Positions 33,881 to 44,586 of a stretch of DNA of 64,000 nt are shown piece after piece. The stretch covers positions 569,254 through 633,253 of the forward strand of contig NZ_JH601103.1 in the NCBI RefSeq assembly GCF_000245815.1, read 5' to 3'. Position numbers and translations under genes: made by a program. The notes under the pieces are model-generated. The model did no database searches. It saw only the letters and a list, made by a program, of their open reading frames with translations, and was not told where the DNA came from. The DNA is from Dolosigranulum pigrum ATCC 51524 (lineage in GTDB: Bacteria > Bacillota > Bacilli > Lactobacillales > Carnobacteriaceae_A). Numbering within the stretch: the first letter of the stretch is position 1; each line of letters opens with the position of its first letter.

Positions 33881-34023
33881 ATTTAATTTATAAATTATTT
33901 GAAGACAACACCGAGACATAATCATTAATTTGATTTAAAACGTTGAAAAGAGTCTATTTATTAAGTTTAATAAATGAGAGTAACAATTTTTTAACGCTAC
34001 ACATATGCTTAACTTAACCAGAC

Positions 34024-36926
<2,903 letters not shown>

Positions 36927-37002
36927 AATGGTTGGTTAAGCATAGGATCGGTGAAGGATTCAAAGAGCGATTCAACTATTTAGTTTTGAGAGAGCAATAA
37001 AA

Positions 37003-37123
37003 GTGTGTGGTGATGATGGCAAGAAGGACCCACCTGTTCCCATACCGAACACAGAAGTTAAGCTTCTTAGCGCCGAGGATAGTGACGGGTTTCCCGTTGT
37101 GAAAGCCGGACGTTGCCACGCAC
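37003..37123 (+). rRNA. rrf: 5S ribosomal RNA
   Basis: GTGTGTGG at the 5' end pairs with CCACGCAC at the 3' end. The internal text CCCATACCGAACACAGAAG and TTAAGCTTCTTAGCGCCGA is diagnostic of Firmicute 5S. Exact ends are uncertain by a few bases. Confidence 0.96.
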
Positions 37124-37139
37124 TATTTTTATAAATAGT
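37122..37139 (+). other. Hairpin between 5S and tRNA-Asn
   Basis: ACTATTT-TTAT-AAATAGT, a seven-pair stem at the 5S 3' end, without a U-run after it. Likely a processing signal. Confidence 0.5.
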
Positions 37140-37151
37140 ATGTTATCTCAT

Positions 37152-37224
37152 TCCTCAATAGCTCAGTTGGTAGAGCGCGCGACTGTTAATCGCGTTGTCG
37201 CTGGTTCGAGTCCAGCTTGAGGAG
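37152..37224 (+). tRNA. tRNA-Asn(GUU)
   Basis: Acceptor TCCTCAA pairs with TTGAGGA, discriminator G; anticodon stem CGCGA/TCGCG with loop CTGTTAA (anticodon GTT); T-arm GGTTCGAGTCC. CCA is not encoded. Last gene of the rrn operon. Confidence 0.96.
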
Positions 37225-37238
37225 TTTATAGTAAATTT

Positions 37239-37279
37239 AAAAAGCAAGGTTTCTTTTAGTTGAGAAATCTTGCTTTTTC
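37239..37279 (+). terminator. rrn operon terminator
   Basis: AAAAAGCAAG and CTTGCTTTTT arms, with TTTC/GAAA pairs inside, then TCTTTTT. Confidence 0.93.
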
Positions 37280-37357
37280 TTTTTAGTAGTATTAGATAGG
37301 AAAATGTGGGAACAAAATCGTTTTGGTACGGGATACAATAGCGTGCTCATAGGATTG

Positions 37358-37366
37358 TGTTATAAT
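37358..37366 (+). promoter_or_regulatory. Extended -10 promoter upstream of the NrdR boxes
   Basis: TGTTATAAT; transcription from it would begin at about 37373, at the left edge of the NrdR palindrome. Confidence 0.55.
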
Positions 37367-37373
37367 CAGCAAA

Positions 37374-37421
37374 CCACAATATATAGTGTCTGTCATAAAA
37401 AATAGACACTATATATTGTGG
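37374..37421 (+). promoter_or_regulatory. Pair of NrdR boxes controlling nrdHI
   Basis: CCACAATATATAGTGT (37374-37389) and ACACTATATATTGTGG (37406-37421) each match the NrdR consensus ACACWATATATWGTGT. They are 32 bp apart start to start, about three helical turns, the usual tandem arrangement. They are exact inverse complements, so the RNA would also form a 20-bp hairpin followed by TTTTT. NrdR with bound dATP/ATP represses nrd operons; the regulator gene is not in the window. Confidence 0.88.
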
Positions 37422-37427
37422 TTTTTC

Positions 37428-37456
37428 TTGAATTACTGTTTTATTTCCGCTAAAAT
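37428..37456 (+). promoter_or_regulatory. nrdHI promoter
   Basis: TTGAAT (37428-37433), 17 bp, TAAAAT (37451-37456). The -35 starts seven bases after the second NrdR box. Confidence 0.75.
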
Positions 37457-37491
37457 AGTATATAGATATTTGATCTAAGGAGGATATAAAA

Positions 37492-37713
37492 ATGGTAGTT
37501 GTTTATTCAAAATCAAATTGTATGCAATGTAATTTCACAAAAAAATTCTTAGAGGATAAAGGTGTACCGTTTACTGCTAAAGATGTAGAAGCTAATGAGG
37601 AAGCTTTAGAAGAAGTACGTCAGTTAGGATTTACATCACTTCCAGTTGTGATTGCAGATGGAATCGAGGCTTTTCATGGTTTTCGGCCAGATATGTTAAG
37701 TCGGTTAGCATAA
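37492..37713 (+). CDS. nrdH: Glutaredoxin-like NrdH
   Basis: 73 residues, RBS AAGGAGG before ATG 37492. The redox motif is CMQC (residues 10-13, in SNCMQCNFTKKFL), and FHGFRPDMLSRL at the end is the NrdH-specific C-terminus. NrdH supplies electrons to class Ib ribonucleotide reductase, being itself reduced by thioredoxin reductase. It stops one base before the nrdI start, so the two are coupled. Confidence 0.95.
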   Translation: MVVVYSKSNCMQCNFTKKFLEDKGVPFTAKDVEANEEALEEVRQLGFTSLPVVIADGIEAFHGFRPDMLSRLA

Positions 37714-37714
37714 A

Positions 37715-38107
37715 ATGAAGATTGTTTATATTACACTGACAGGTCAGACTCGAAAATTCGTCAATAAGCTTGATATGGAGACAATCGAACTTTCACCGAT
37801 TGACCCATTCATTGAGATAAATGAACCGTTTATTATTGTGGCGCCGACATATGAGAAGGAAGCGACTGAAATATTGTGGGAATTTCTTGATACAGGGGAA
37901 AATAAACGGTATTTTCAAGGTGTGGCTGGTGGTGGAAATCGTAATTTTAATGAGTTATTTGTTTTTACGGCAAAAGATTTAGCCCGCGATTACGATGTGC
38001 CATTGTTGCATGCCTTTGAATTTCAGGGGAGTCCGAAAGATGTCAAGGCGCTGAAAGATAAAATAAATATGATCGAAAATACATTAAGAGAAGAAAATAA
38101 ACATTAA
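37715..38107 (+). CDS. nrdI: Flavodoxin-like NrdI
   Basis: 130 residues. Flavin-binding elements: YITLTGQTRKFVNKL at the N-terminus, IIVAPTYEKEATE, and GVAGGGNRNFNELF around residue 75, the NrdI signature. NrdI donates superoxide or peroxide to assemble the dimanganese-tyrosyl cofactor of NrdF, so this locus depends on manganese, in line with the Mn-type importer at 54-57 kb. Ends with a charged helix. Followed by a terminator and a second promoter before nrdE. Confidence 0.93.
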   Translation: MKIVYITLTGQTRKFVNKLDMETIELSPIDPFIEINEPFIIVAPTYEKEATEILWEFLDTGENKRYFQGVAGGGNRNFNELFVFTAKDLARDYDVPLLHAFEFQGSPKDVKALKDKINMIENTLREENKH

Positions 38108-38113
38108 TACGCC

Positions 38114-38136
38114 AACCTATCATGAATGGGTTGGTT
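38114..38136 (+). terminator. Weak terminator between nrdI and nrdE
   Basis: CCAACC pairs with GGGTTGG (one G unpaired) around a 10-nt loop; TTGTATTCTTT follows. Probably only partial termination. Confidence 0.5.
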
Positions 38137-38157
38137 GTATTCTTTCATGTGTTAAAA

Positions 38158-38187
38158 TTGGAAGAATGAGCATAGACATGTTACAAT
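38158..38187 (+). promoter_or_regulatory. nrdEF promoter
   Basis: TTGGAA (38158-38163), 18 bp, TACAAT (38182-38187) with TG one base upstream of the -10. No second NrdR pair is visible here. Confidence 0.55.
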
Positions 38188-38218
38188 GTGAATTCAGTAA
38201 ACAGAAAGTGGTGGAGAA

Positions 38219-40387
38219 ATGGTCAGTAAACCAGTCGAGACGACTTATTTTCAGTTAAATAATGCAATTAACCGTCCAATTAATAATCAAATTCCGCTTC
38301 ATAAAGATCAAGAAGCGCTACAAGCATATTTTAAAGAGGAAATTAATCCAAAAACGCGAGTATTTGGCTCGCTTCGTGAGAAGATTGAATACTTAATTGA
38401 GGAAGATTATCTTGAGGAAGCATTTATTCGTCAGTATGATTTTTCTTTTATTGAACAATTATTTGAACAATTGGAGGCAGCCGATTTCCGTTTTCGTTCT
38501 TTTATGGGAGCGTTCAAATTCTACCAGCAATATGCGATGAAGAGTGATGATCGCAGTGAATATTTAGAGTCCTATGAAGATCGTGTGGCTTTTAATGCAT
38601 TATATATGGCCGATGGGAACGAACAACTTGCTGAGCGAATTGCTAAAGAGATGATCAATCAACGTTATCAACCGGCAACACCAACCTTTGCTAATGCTGG
38701 AAAAAAACGCCGCGGTGAGTTTGTCTCGTGTTTTTTAATTCAGTTAACGGATGATATGAATAGTATTGGGCGTGGGATTAATTCTGCCTTGCAGCTGTCT
38801 CGTATTGGTGGAGGCGTTGGAGTGAATTTATCTAACTTACGAGCTGCGGGTGATCCGATTAAAAAAATTGAAAATGCGGCGAGTGGTGTACTTCCTGTTA
38901 TGAAACTATTTGAGGATAGTTTTTCCTATTCTAATCAGTTGGGACAACGGAATGGAGCAGGGGCTGTATATTTGAGTGTCTTCCACCCAGATATTATTTC
39001 ATTCTTATCGACGAAGAAAGAAAATGCTGATGAAAAGGTTCGGGTTAAGACGTTATCATTGGGATTAGTTGTGCCGGATAAGTTCTATGAATTGGCGCGT
39101 AAGAATAAAGAGATGTACTTATTTAGTCCTTATGACGTTGAGCGAGTATACGGCAAGCCGTTCTCGTATGTGGATATTACAAAAGAGTATGACAAGTTGG
39201 TGGCTAATGATGAAATTAAGAAGACACCGATTAGTGCGCGGGAGTTAGAGACGGAAATTTCTAAATTGCAGCAAGAATCGGGTTATCCATATATTGTGAA
39301 TATTGATACGGTTAATCGTGAGAATCCAATTGATGGAACCATTGTGATGAGTAACTTATGTAGTGAAATTTTACAAATTCAAGAGCCATCCATTATTAAC
39401 GACAAGCAGGAATATGAAGAACTAGGTACAGATATCAGTTGTAACTTAGGTTCAACTAATATTGTGAACTTAATGCAGTCGGATAATTTTGAGCAGTCAA
39501 TTGATACGATGGTACGGGCGCTCACCTTCGTGACAGATGAGTCGAATATTGAAGTTGTGCCATCGATTAAGCAGGGCAATGATAAGTACCATACAATTGG
39601 TCTCGGAGCGATGGGTCTGCACACTTTTTTTGCGCTAAATGAAATGCATTACGGCTCACCGGAGTCGGTTGAATTTACTGATGCTTACTTCACATTGCTT
39701 AATTACTATACCTTGAAAGCTAGTAATAAAATTGCACAAGAACGAGGTCAAGTTTTTGATAACTTCGAAAATTCTGCATATGCATCGGGTGAATATTTCG
39801 ACAAATATACAGAAGAAGAGTTTGCCTTCGATTATGATAAAGTAGCTACTATTTTCCAAGAACGAAATATTCAGTTGCCGACAGTAGCTGATTGGCAAGC
39901 ACTGAAGGCATCGATTCAAGCACATGGATTATATCATCAGAATCGACTAGCAGTGGCTCCAACAGGCTCAATTAGCTATGTGAATGAAACAAGTGCTAGT
40001 CTTCATCCGATTATTCAATTAGTGGAGGAGCGTCAGGAGAAGCTGACAGGAAAAACATATTATCCAGCTCCTTACTTGTCTAATAAAACGATGCCCTATT
40101 ACACATCAGCTTATGATACAGATATGCGTAAAGTTATTGATGTCTATGCCGCAGCACAGCAGCATATTGATCAAGGAATGAGTTTGACATTATTTATGCA
40201 GTCAAAAATTCCAGAGGGCTTATATGAGTGGAAAGAAGGGCGCACTAATAAGCAGACAACGAGAGACTTGAACATCTTGCGTCATTATGCACACGATAAG
40301 GGCATTAAGTCAATTTATTATGTGCGAACATTTACGGAAGATGAAGAGGTTGTCGGCGCTAATGCTTGCGAAAGCTGTACAATTTAG
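38219..40387 (+). CDS. nrdE: Class Ib ribonucleoside-diphosphate reductase, alpha subunit
   Basis: 722 residues, the class Ib length without an N-terminal ATP cone. Catalytic text: PATPTFANAGKKRRGEFVSC (first active-site Cys), NLCSEILQIQEP with the thiyl-radical cysteine, GLGAMGLHTFFA, APTGSISYVNETSASLHP, and the C-terminal redox pair ANACESCTI that is re-reduced by NrdH. Reduces NDPs to dNDPs with the NrdF radical. Co-directional with nrdHI but behind its own promoter; nrdF follows 11 bp later. Confidence 0.96.
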   Translation: MVSKPVETTYFQLNNAINRPINNQIPLHKDQEALQAYFKEEINPKTRVFGSLREKIEYLIEEDYLEEAFIRQYDFSFIEQLFEQLEAADFRFRSFMGAFKFYQQYAMKSDDRSEYLESYEDRVAFNALYMADGNEQLAERIAKEMINQRYQPATPTFANAGKKRRGEFVSCFLIQLTDDMNSIGRGINSALQLSRIGGGVGVNLSNLRAAGDPIKKIENAASGVLPVMKLFEDSFSYSNQLGQRNGAGAVYLSVFHPDIISFLSTKKENADEKVRVKTLSLGLVVPDKFYELARKNKEMYLFSPYDVERVYGKPFSYVDITKEYDKLVANDEIKKTPISARELETEISKLQQESGYPYIVNIDTVNRENPIDGTIVMSNLCSEILQIQEPSIINDKQEYEELGTDISCNLGSTNIVNLMQSDNFEQSIDTMVRALTFVTDESNIEVVPSIKQGNDKYHTIGLGAMGLHTFFALNEMHYGSPESVEFTDAYFTLLNYYTLKASNKIAQERGQVFDNFENSAYASGEYFDKYTEEEFAFDYDKVATIFQERNIQLPTVADWQALKASIQAHGLYHQNRLAVAPTGSISYVNETSASLHPIIQLVEERQEKLTGKTYYPAPYLSNKTMPYYTSAYDTDMRKVIDVYAAAQQHIDQGMSLTLFMQSKIPEGLYEWKEGRTNKQTTRDLNILRHYAHDKGIKSIYYVRTFTEDEEVVGANACESCTI

Positions 40388-40398
40388 GAGGATGTAGG

Positions 40399-41364
40399 AT
40401 GAGTAGAGAGAATTACTATTCGGCGATTAATTGGAATCGCTTGGAAGATGCTATTGATAAGATGACTTGGGAGAAGTTAGTCGAACAATTTTGGACAGAT
40501 ACACGAATTCCTGTGTCTAATGATTTAGATGACTGGCGCAAGCTGTCCGAGGAAGAACAAGATATGATTGGAAAAGTCTTCGGCGGGTTAACTCTCTTGG
40601 ATACACTCCAATCTCAAGATGGTATGAATAGCTTGAAAGATAGCGTGCGGACCATGCATGAAGAAGCGGTTTATAATAATATTGAATTTATGGAATCCAT
40701 GCACGCGAAGAGTTATAGTTCCATCTTCTCGACCTTAAACTCGAAAGATGAGATTGAAGAAATCTTTGATTGGACGCACTCTAATGCAATGCTTCAGAAA
40801 AAAGCTAAGATTATTAATGATATTTATCAAGAAGGCCATCCACTCAAGATTAAGATAGCGAGCGTCTTCTTAGAGTCGTTCTTATTCTATTCAGGGTTCT
40901 TCGCGCCCTTATATTATCTAGGGAATGCGAAGATGGCTAACGTAGCGGAAATTATTAAGTTAATCTTACGTGATGAGTCGGTTCACGGCACATATATCGG
41001 CTATAAATTTCAAATTGGCTATAATCAGTTAAGTGAAGCAGAACAAGATGAATTGAAGAATTGGGCATTTAACTTACTCTATGAATTGTATGAGAACGAA
41101 ATGGAGTATACTGCTTATATTTATGATTCACTGGGCTGGACGGAGAAGGTCGGCACCTTCATTCGTTATAATGCGAATAAAGCCTTGCAGAACTTAGGCT
41201 TTGACCCGCTCTTTCCGGATACGGCAGAAGATGTCGATCCACTCGTGATGAACGGCATCTCAACCGGTACCAGCAACCACGACTTCTTCTCACAAGTCGG
41301 CAACGGGTACCTGCTGGGAGTGGTGGAAGCGATGGAAGATGATGATTATAATAAGTGGTTGTAG
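40399..41364 (+). CDS. nrdF: Class Ib ribonucleotide reductase, beta subunit
   Basis: ATG 40399 has GGAGGAT upstream; the frame is open leftward into nrdE, but the TTG there lacks an RBS. 321 residues. Metal ligands appear in LDTLQSQDGMN (Asp), EFMESMHAKSY (Glu, His) and LRDESVHGTYIGY (Glu, His); the radical tyrosine is in ESFLFYSGFF. The C-terminal tail (GVVEAMEDDDYNKWL) docks in NrdE. Carries the Mn2-tyrosyl or Fe2-tyrosyl cofactor assembled with NrdI. Confidence 0.96.
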   Translation: MSRENYYSAINWNRLEDAIDKMTWEKLVEQFWTDTRIPVSNDLDDWRKLSEEEQDMIGKVFGGLTLLDTLQSQDGMNSLKDSVRTMHEEAVYNNIEFMESMHAKSYSSIFSTLNSKDEIEEIFDWTHSNAMLQKKAKIINDIYQEGHPLKIKIASVFLESFLFYSGFFAPLYYLGNAKMANVAEIIKLILRDESVHGTYIGYKFQIGYNQLSEAEQDELKNWAFNLLYELYENEMEYTAYIYDSLGWTEKVGTFIRYNANKALQNLGFDPLFPDTAEDVDPLVMNGISTGTSNHDFFSQVGNGYLLGVVEAMEDDDYNKWL

Positions 41365-41403
41365 AGGACTGACAATTTCCTTGGACAAAAATGAATAAAG
41401 CTA

Positions 41404-41448
41404 TTTCCCCTACTATAAGCTTTCAGCAAGCGGATAGTGGGGGATTTT
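41404..41448 (+). terminator. Terminator after nrdF
   Basis: CCCCTACTAT (41407-41416) pairs with ATAGTGGGGG (41434-41443), then ATTTT. Confidence 0.8.
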
Positions 41449-41514
41449 AATAGTTGTTGGGAGTAGCCTAAGAGCTATTAACTGGATATGTCTAGGAACG
41501 ATTTCATTAATTTC

Positions 41515-41543
41515 TTGAAAGCGCTACTTTTTTCTGTTAAAAT
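41515..41543 (+). promoter_or_regulatory. Promoter of the duplicated cassette, copy 1
   Basis: TTGAAA (41515-41520), 17 bp, TAAAAT (41538-41543). TTGAAAGCGCTA over the -35 resembles half of a CcpA cre site and recurs in copy 2. Confidence 0.65.
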
Positions 41544-41634
41544 TAATGTGAGAAAAATGATAAGAAGGTAAGAGATAAAGGAAAGTAGGGTAGATAAACG
41601 TCGATAGTCAAATTTGGATCTGGAAGGATTCTTT

Positions 41635-42197
41635 GTGAAAATCTTATTATTGCATCTCTAAGTAGTCTATTAATCCTGTCTGCCTCAGTGAATACAGTAG
41701 TTGTCGCAATCGAAACAGACATTGATACAGAAGAAACCGCCGTGGAAACAGATGTTGAACAAGTTGTGATATATGAAGATGAGAACAAAACAATTACGGC
41801 CGAAGTACCTGCTGAAATGAAAGACCAGTATCTCAGAGACTTACAAGATCCAGCGGTCGTAGAGCAAGAACTGGCTAAAGTGAATCAAAGTTTACAAGCA
41901 AGAAGTAGTGATAGTAGTGTATACTATTGGGGTAAAGATAAAGCTCTTGTTGCTGGCGGCATAACGACAGACATTGCTATACAAGTAGTTGATATTTTGG
42001 CTAAAGGTTCTTTAATAGGTTATGTAGCTAGTTTTCTTCAAATAGGAGCATCAGCATTAAGACTTCGCCAAGAAAGATGGTGGCAAGAATCAGCGCGTAT
42101 GATTCTCTTAGAAGAGATAACAGCTGTAAAGATAACAATTCCCCCTAATCCCGGACCAGGATACCCTCAAATTTATAGAACAGTTGAAAGAGTTTAA
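41635..42197 (+). CDS. Secreted protein of unknown function (start region frameshifted)
   Basis: The uninterrupted frame begins at GTG 41688, which has no RBS. A better start is GTG 41635, 7 nt after GGAAGGA: with one extra A in the A4 run (41638-41641) it reads MKNLIIASLSSLLILSAS VNTVVVA, a textbook signal peptide; as sequenced it stops after eight codons. The mature part is about 160 residues: an acidic stretch (IETDIDTEETAVETDVEQ), a central hydrophobic segment (GGITTDIAIQVVDILAKGSL), and an end with PPNPGPGYPQIY. No family recognised. The following genes encode small membrane proteins, so a secreted effector with a membrane partner is possible but unproven. Confidence 0.55.
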
Positions 42198-42215
42198 GCT
42201 CGGAGGAGGCAAGCA

Positions 42216-42671
42216 ATGCAAGTATCTTTCGATATAAAGAAAAATGTAAAAAAATTAATTCTTCGTTGGAAACATGCTTATGATTCTTTCTATATTAGTT
42301 TGTTACTATGGGGAGTCTTAGCGATTGACGGCATAATCTTTCTTGTTACTGGTAATGATCCGATATCAAGTATGCTTAGCAATAATTTGTATGTGAAGTC
42401 TGTTTACTTATTTGTTATGGCAACATTTGGGAAATCCATTAAGTTTAATATCTGGTCAAAGAATGCTTATGAACGAAAAGATAAAGCCATTCATTCGGAG
42501 TTGTTTGGGCTGTGTTTAATTGGATTGTACTTCCTTTTTGTTATGTTGGGAGCTGAAATTATTTGGGTATATCCTTGGGTAGATATCGCTGTTTTGACAA
42601 TTGGGTTTATCCTGACACTACGTCTTATCCGATTTGATTTTCGATCTGATACATCAGAGATTGATATTTGA
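42216..42671 (+). CDS. Small membrane protein, cassette paralogue 1
   Basis: 151 residues, RBS GGAGGAGG before ATG 42216, 18 bp after the secreted protein's stop. Starts MQVSFDIKKNVKKLILRWKH, then about four hydrophobic helices in two pairs with a basic loop between (SKNAYERKDKAIHSE), ending LRLIRFDFRSDTSEIDI. The opening FDIKKN and the ending LIRFDFRS are shared with the gene at 42886, so the two are paralogues. Both termini appear cytoplasmic. Function unknown; no database family comes to mind. Confidence 0.6.
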   Translation: MQVSFDIKKNVKKLILRWKHAYDSFYISLLLWGVLAIDGIIFLVTGNDPISSMLSNNLYVKSVYLFVMATFGKSIKFNIWSKNAYERKDKAIHSELFGLCLIGLYFLFVMLGAEIIWVYPWVDIAVLTIGFILTLRLIRFDFRSDTSEIDI

Positions 42672-42702
42672 TCATTTGGATAAAAATAAATAAAGATGCA
42701 TG

Positions 42703-42742
42703 CCCCACCTGATAGCTTCCTAGAAGTTGTCGGGTGGGGTGT
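42703..42742 (+). terminator. Terminator of cassette copy 1 (repeat unit)
   Basis: CCCCACCTGA...TCGGGTGGGG hairpin (42703-42739), identical over 37 bases to the one at 43371-43407. Confidence 0.85.
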
Positions 42743-42800
42743 TTGAGTAATGGGGAAATCATAAGCTTACAAAACAATTAAAAAAAATAATAATTTAAAT

Positions 42801-42829
42801 TTGAAAGCGCTATTAATATGAGTTATACT
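42801..42829 (+). promoter_or_regulatory. Promoter of the duplicated cassette, copy 2
   Basis: TTGAAA (42801-42806), 17 bp, TATACT (42824-42829); the same TTGAAAGCGCTA over the -35 as copy 1. Confidence 0.65.
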
Positions 42830-42885
42830 TAAAATAAGTTAGATAATATAGATGCTTAGAAAGAAAGAGTTTAATTTATGAAAGA

Positions 42886-43380
42886 GTGATACAATTGTTT
42901 ATTAATGTTGATATTAAAAAAAATACATCACAACTGATAAGAGATCTCAAACAATTACATCATTCAGCTTGGATAGGGATTAGTTTACATGGATTCGTTA
43001 TTGTTGACATGCTATTAGCGTCTTACACGGCACATGAAAGTATTTGGATAGAATATTTTCCAACCTTGTATGGATTGATTTATATTATGGTAACGTTAGC
43101 GCTAGCACCACCAGATCCATGGGTAACATTTGATTTCAAATCAGATCGATCTATATGTTGTTCATCAAAAATTTCCGCTCAATCGCAAGTGGTTGGCAAG
43201 TGGTTGGCTATTTTATACTTGCTTTACATGATTTCTCCATTATCAACACCGGGAGATTTATTAAGCGCACCAATTGTAGATCTTACAATCCTTATTTTAA
43301 TGATAATCTTAGCTGCAGGATTAATCCGATTTGATTTTCGATCATTTGGAGAAAAACGAATAATAGATTCCCCCACCTGA
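42886..43380 (+). CDS. Small membrane protein, cassette paralogue 2
   Basis: 164 residues from GTG 42886; a TTG at 42895 (FINVDIKKN) would align better with paralogue 1. About four helices, among them WIGISLHGFVIVDMLLASYT, GLIYIMVTLALA, WLAILYLLYMISPL and LTILILMIILAAGLIRFDFR. A cysteine pair sits in the middle (SICCSSK). The ending LIRFDFRSFGEK matches paralogue 1, and the stop codon lies within the shared terminator. No secreted partner gene precedes this copy, so it looks like a partial duplication. Confidence 0.55.
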   Translation: MIQLFINVDIKKNTSQLIRDLKQLHHSAWIGISLHGFVIVDMLLASYTAHESIWIEYFPTLYGLIYIMVTLALAPPDPWVTFDFKSDRSICCSSKISAQSQVVGKWLAILYLLYMISPLSTPGDLLSAPIVDLTILILMIILAAGLIRFDFRSFGEKRIIDSPT

Positions 43381-43413
43381 TAGCTTCCTAGAAGTTGTCG
43401 GGTGGGGTTTTAA
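43371..43413 (+). terminator. Terminator of cassette copy 2 (repeat unit)
   Basis: 37 bases identical to 42703-42739, followed by TTTTAAT. Its left arm overlaps the end of the preceding gene. Confidence 0.85.
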
Positions 43414-43446
43414 TATGTTGATTTGAATGCGTTAGGAGTAGCTGAT

Positions 43447-44250
43447 TCATTTATCGAATGGGTTGGCTAGGATAACATGTTGATAAACATGACAGCCTAA
43501 ATACAGCGTGATGGCCGAGAGTGTGGCACTAATAGGTGAGAAGATAGATTGGCTGACGTTAAATGGTGAGTTCCAGAAAAAGTGAAGTGCGATGGGAGCT
43601 AGCACATAGATATAAGGTAAAATACTTTTGGGCTTAAAGTGCGTTTGGATTAGCCACATGATACCGACGACAACGATAGATGTGTAGAGCCAATGTGATG
43701 CTAGAGCACCTGATAAGCGATTGATTAATTCTGGATACGTGTTATTGACATCCAAGTAACTCTCACCGGCAATATAGTACATATCCTCAGCTAACTGAAA
43801 GCCTAGTCCACTAGCTGCGCCGACTAACATGGCTGCCGACAACCGTTTTTCTTTCAATAGAAAAAGAACCCAAATGCCCGTACTAGCTTTTAAAAATTCT
43901 TCGGCAAATGGAGCACTGAATGTATCAATCCAGGCTTGATAGATATCAGCTGATAGTATCTGCTGTAGTTGGCCATCTACCCATGTATTGACTTCCATAC
44001 TTAATGGGGCAGCGATGGACCACCCAACAAATAATGCCAATAGAATGAATGGAAAAGAAACACTCAGCTTTCGACTGAGATAAAATAAAATAATCAAAAT
44101 AGGGATTAGATACAAAAGCGTCCCGCTCATCCCTAAAAATAGATGTAAATGTCGTTCAGCGGTTAAATCTTCAAAATAATAAGAGAGAAGTTGGATTTCC
44201 ATTCCCCAAGATAATAGAAGAAGGAATATAAATAATGATAATTGTTTCAT
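43447..44250 (-). CDS. PrsW-family intramembrane protease
   Basis: 267 residues, about eight hydrophobic helices. The PrsW signatures are all present: EExxK in SAPFAEEFLKAS (about 115), the ED in GLGFQLAEDMYYI, SHWLYTSIV, and HFFWNSPF near the end. Family knowledge: PrsW (relative of CPBP/APH-1-type proteases) carries out site-1 cleavage of the anti-sigma factor RsiW in Bacillus; no ECF sigma gene is seen here, so the substrate is unknown. Convergent with the duplicated cassette and divergent from the zinc operon. Confidence 0.85.
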   Translation of the reverse strand: MKQLSLFIFLLLLSWGMEIQLLSYYFEDLTAERHLHLFLGMSGTLLYLIPILIILFYLSRKLSVSFPFILLALFVGWSIAAPLSMEVNTWVDGQLQQILSADIYQAWIDTFSAPFAEEFLKASTGIWVLFLLKEKRLSAAMLVGAASGLGFQLAEDMYYIAGESYLDVNNTYPELINRLSGALASHWLYTSIVVVGIMWLIQTHFKPKSILPYIYVLAPIALHFFWNSPFNVSQSIFSPISATLSAITLYLGCHVYQHVILANPFDK

Positions 44251-44448
44251 TATATAAGCTCATTTCTGTTTAGTGTATATCTATTGTATCAAGATTTCGG
44301 CATTAAAGTTTGATCATTTTTAGGGGAAAATGTGAGTTTTATGTTGAAATAGCGCAACTTTCAACTCATGAGATGCCATAGTACATGAATAGAGAACAGC
44401 ACTACTTTTAAAGTAGGCTAAAAAATTTGGATTTCTTTCAATTTCCTC

Positions 44449-44477
44449 TTGAAGTGTCCAGTAAGGTCTGTTACAAT
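44449..44477 (+). promoter_or_regulatory. Promoter of the zinc-acquisition operon
   Basis: TTGAAG (44449-44454), 17 bp, TACAAT (44472-44477) with an extended TGT. Transcription would start inside the first Zur-type box. Confidence 0.65.
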
Positions 44478-44482
44478 ATAAA

Positions 44483-44497
44483 ACGTAACAATTACGG
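44483..44497 (+). promoter_or_regulatory. Zur-type box 1
   Basis: ACGTAACAATTACGG matches the Firmicute Zur core TCGTAATnATTACGA at 12 of 15 positions. Overlaps the predicted transcription start. Confidence 0.7.
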
Positions 44498-44540
44498 ATA
44501 GGAAACCAAATTAAGTGTTATATTTTATTTTTTACATATA

Positions 44541-44561
44541 TAATCGTAATAATTACGATTA
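44541..44561 (+). promoter_or_regulatory. Zur-type box 2
   Basis: TAATCGTAAT, one base A, ATTACGATTA: a perfect 10-1-10 inverted repeat containing the full Zur core. It overlaps a second TATAAT (44539-44544), so bound Zur would block both promoter regions. Confidence 0.88.
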
Positions 44562-44586
44562 TAAGACAGTGGGAAGGAATGATGTT

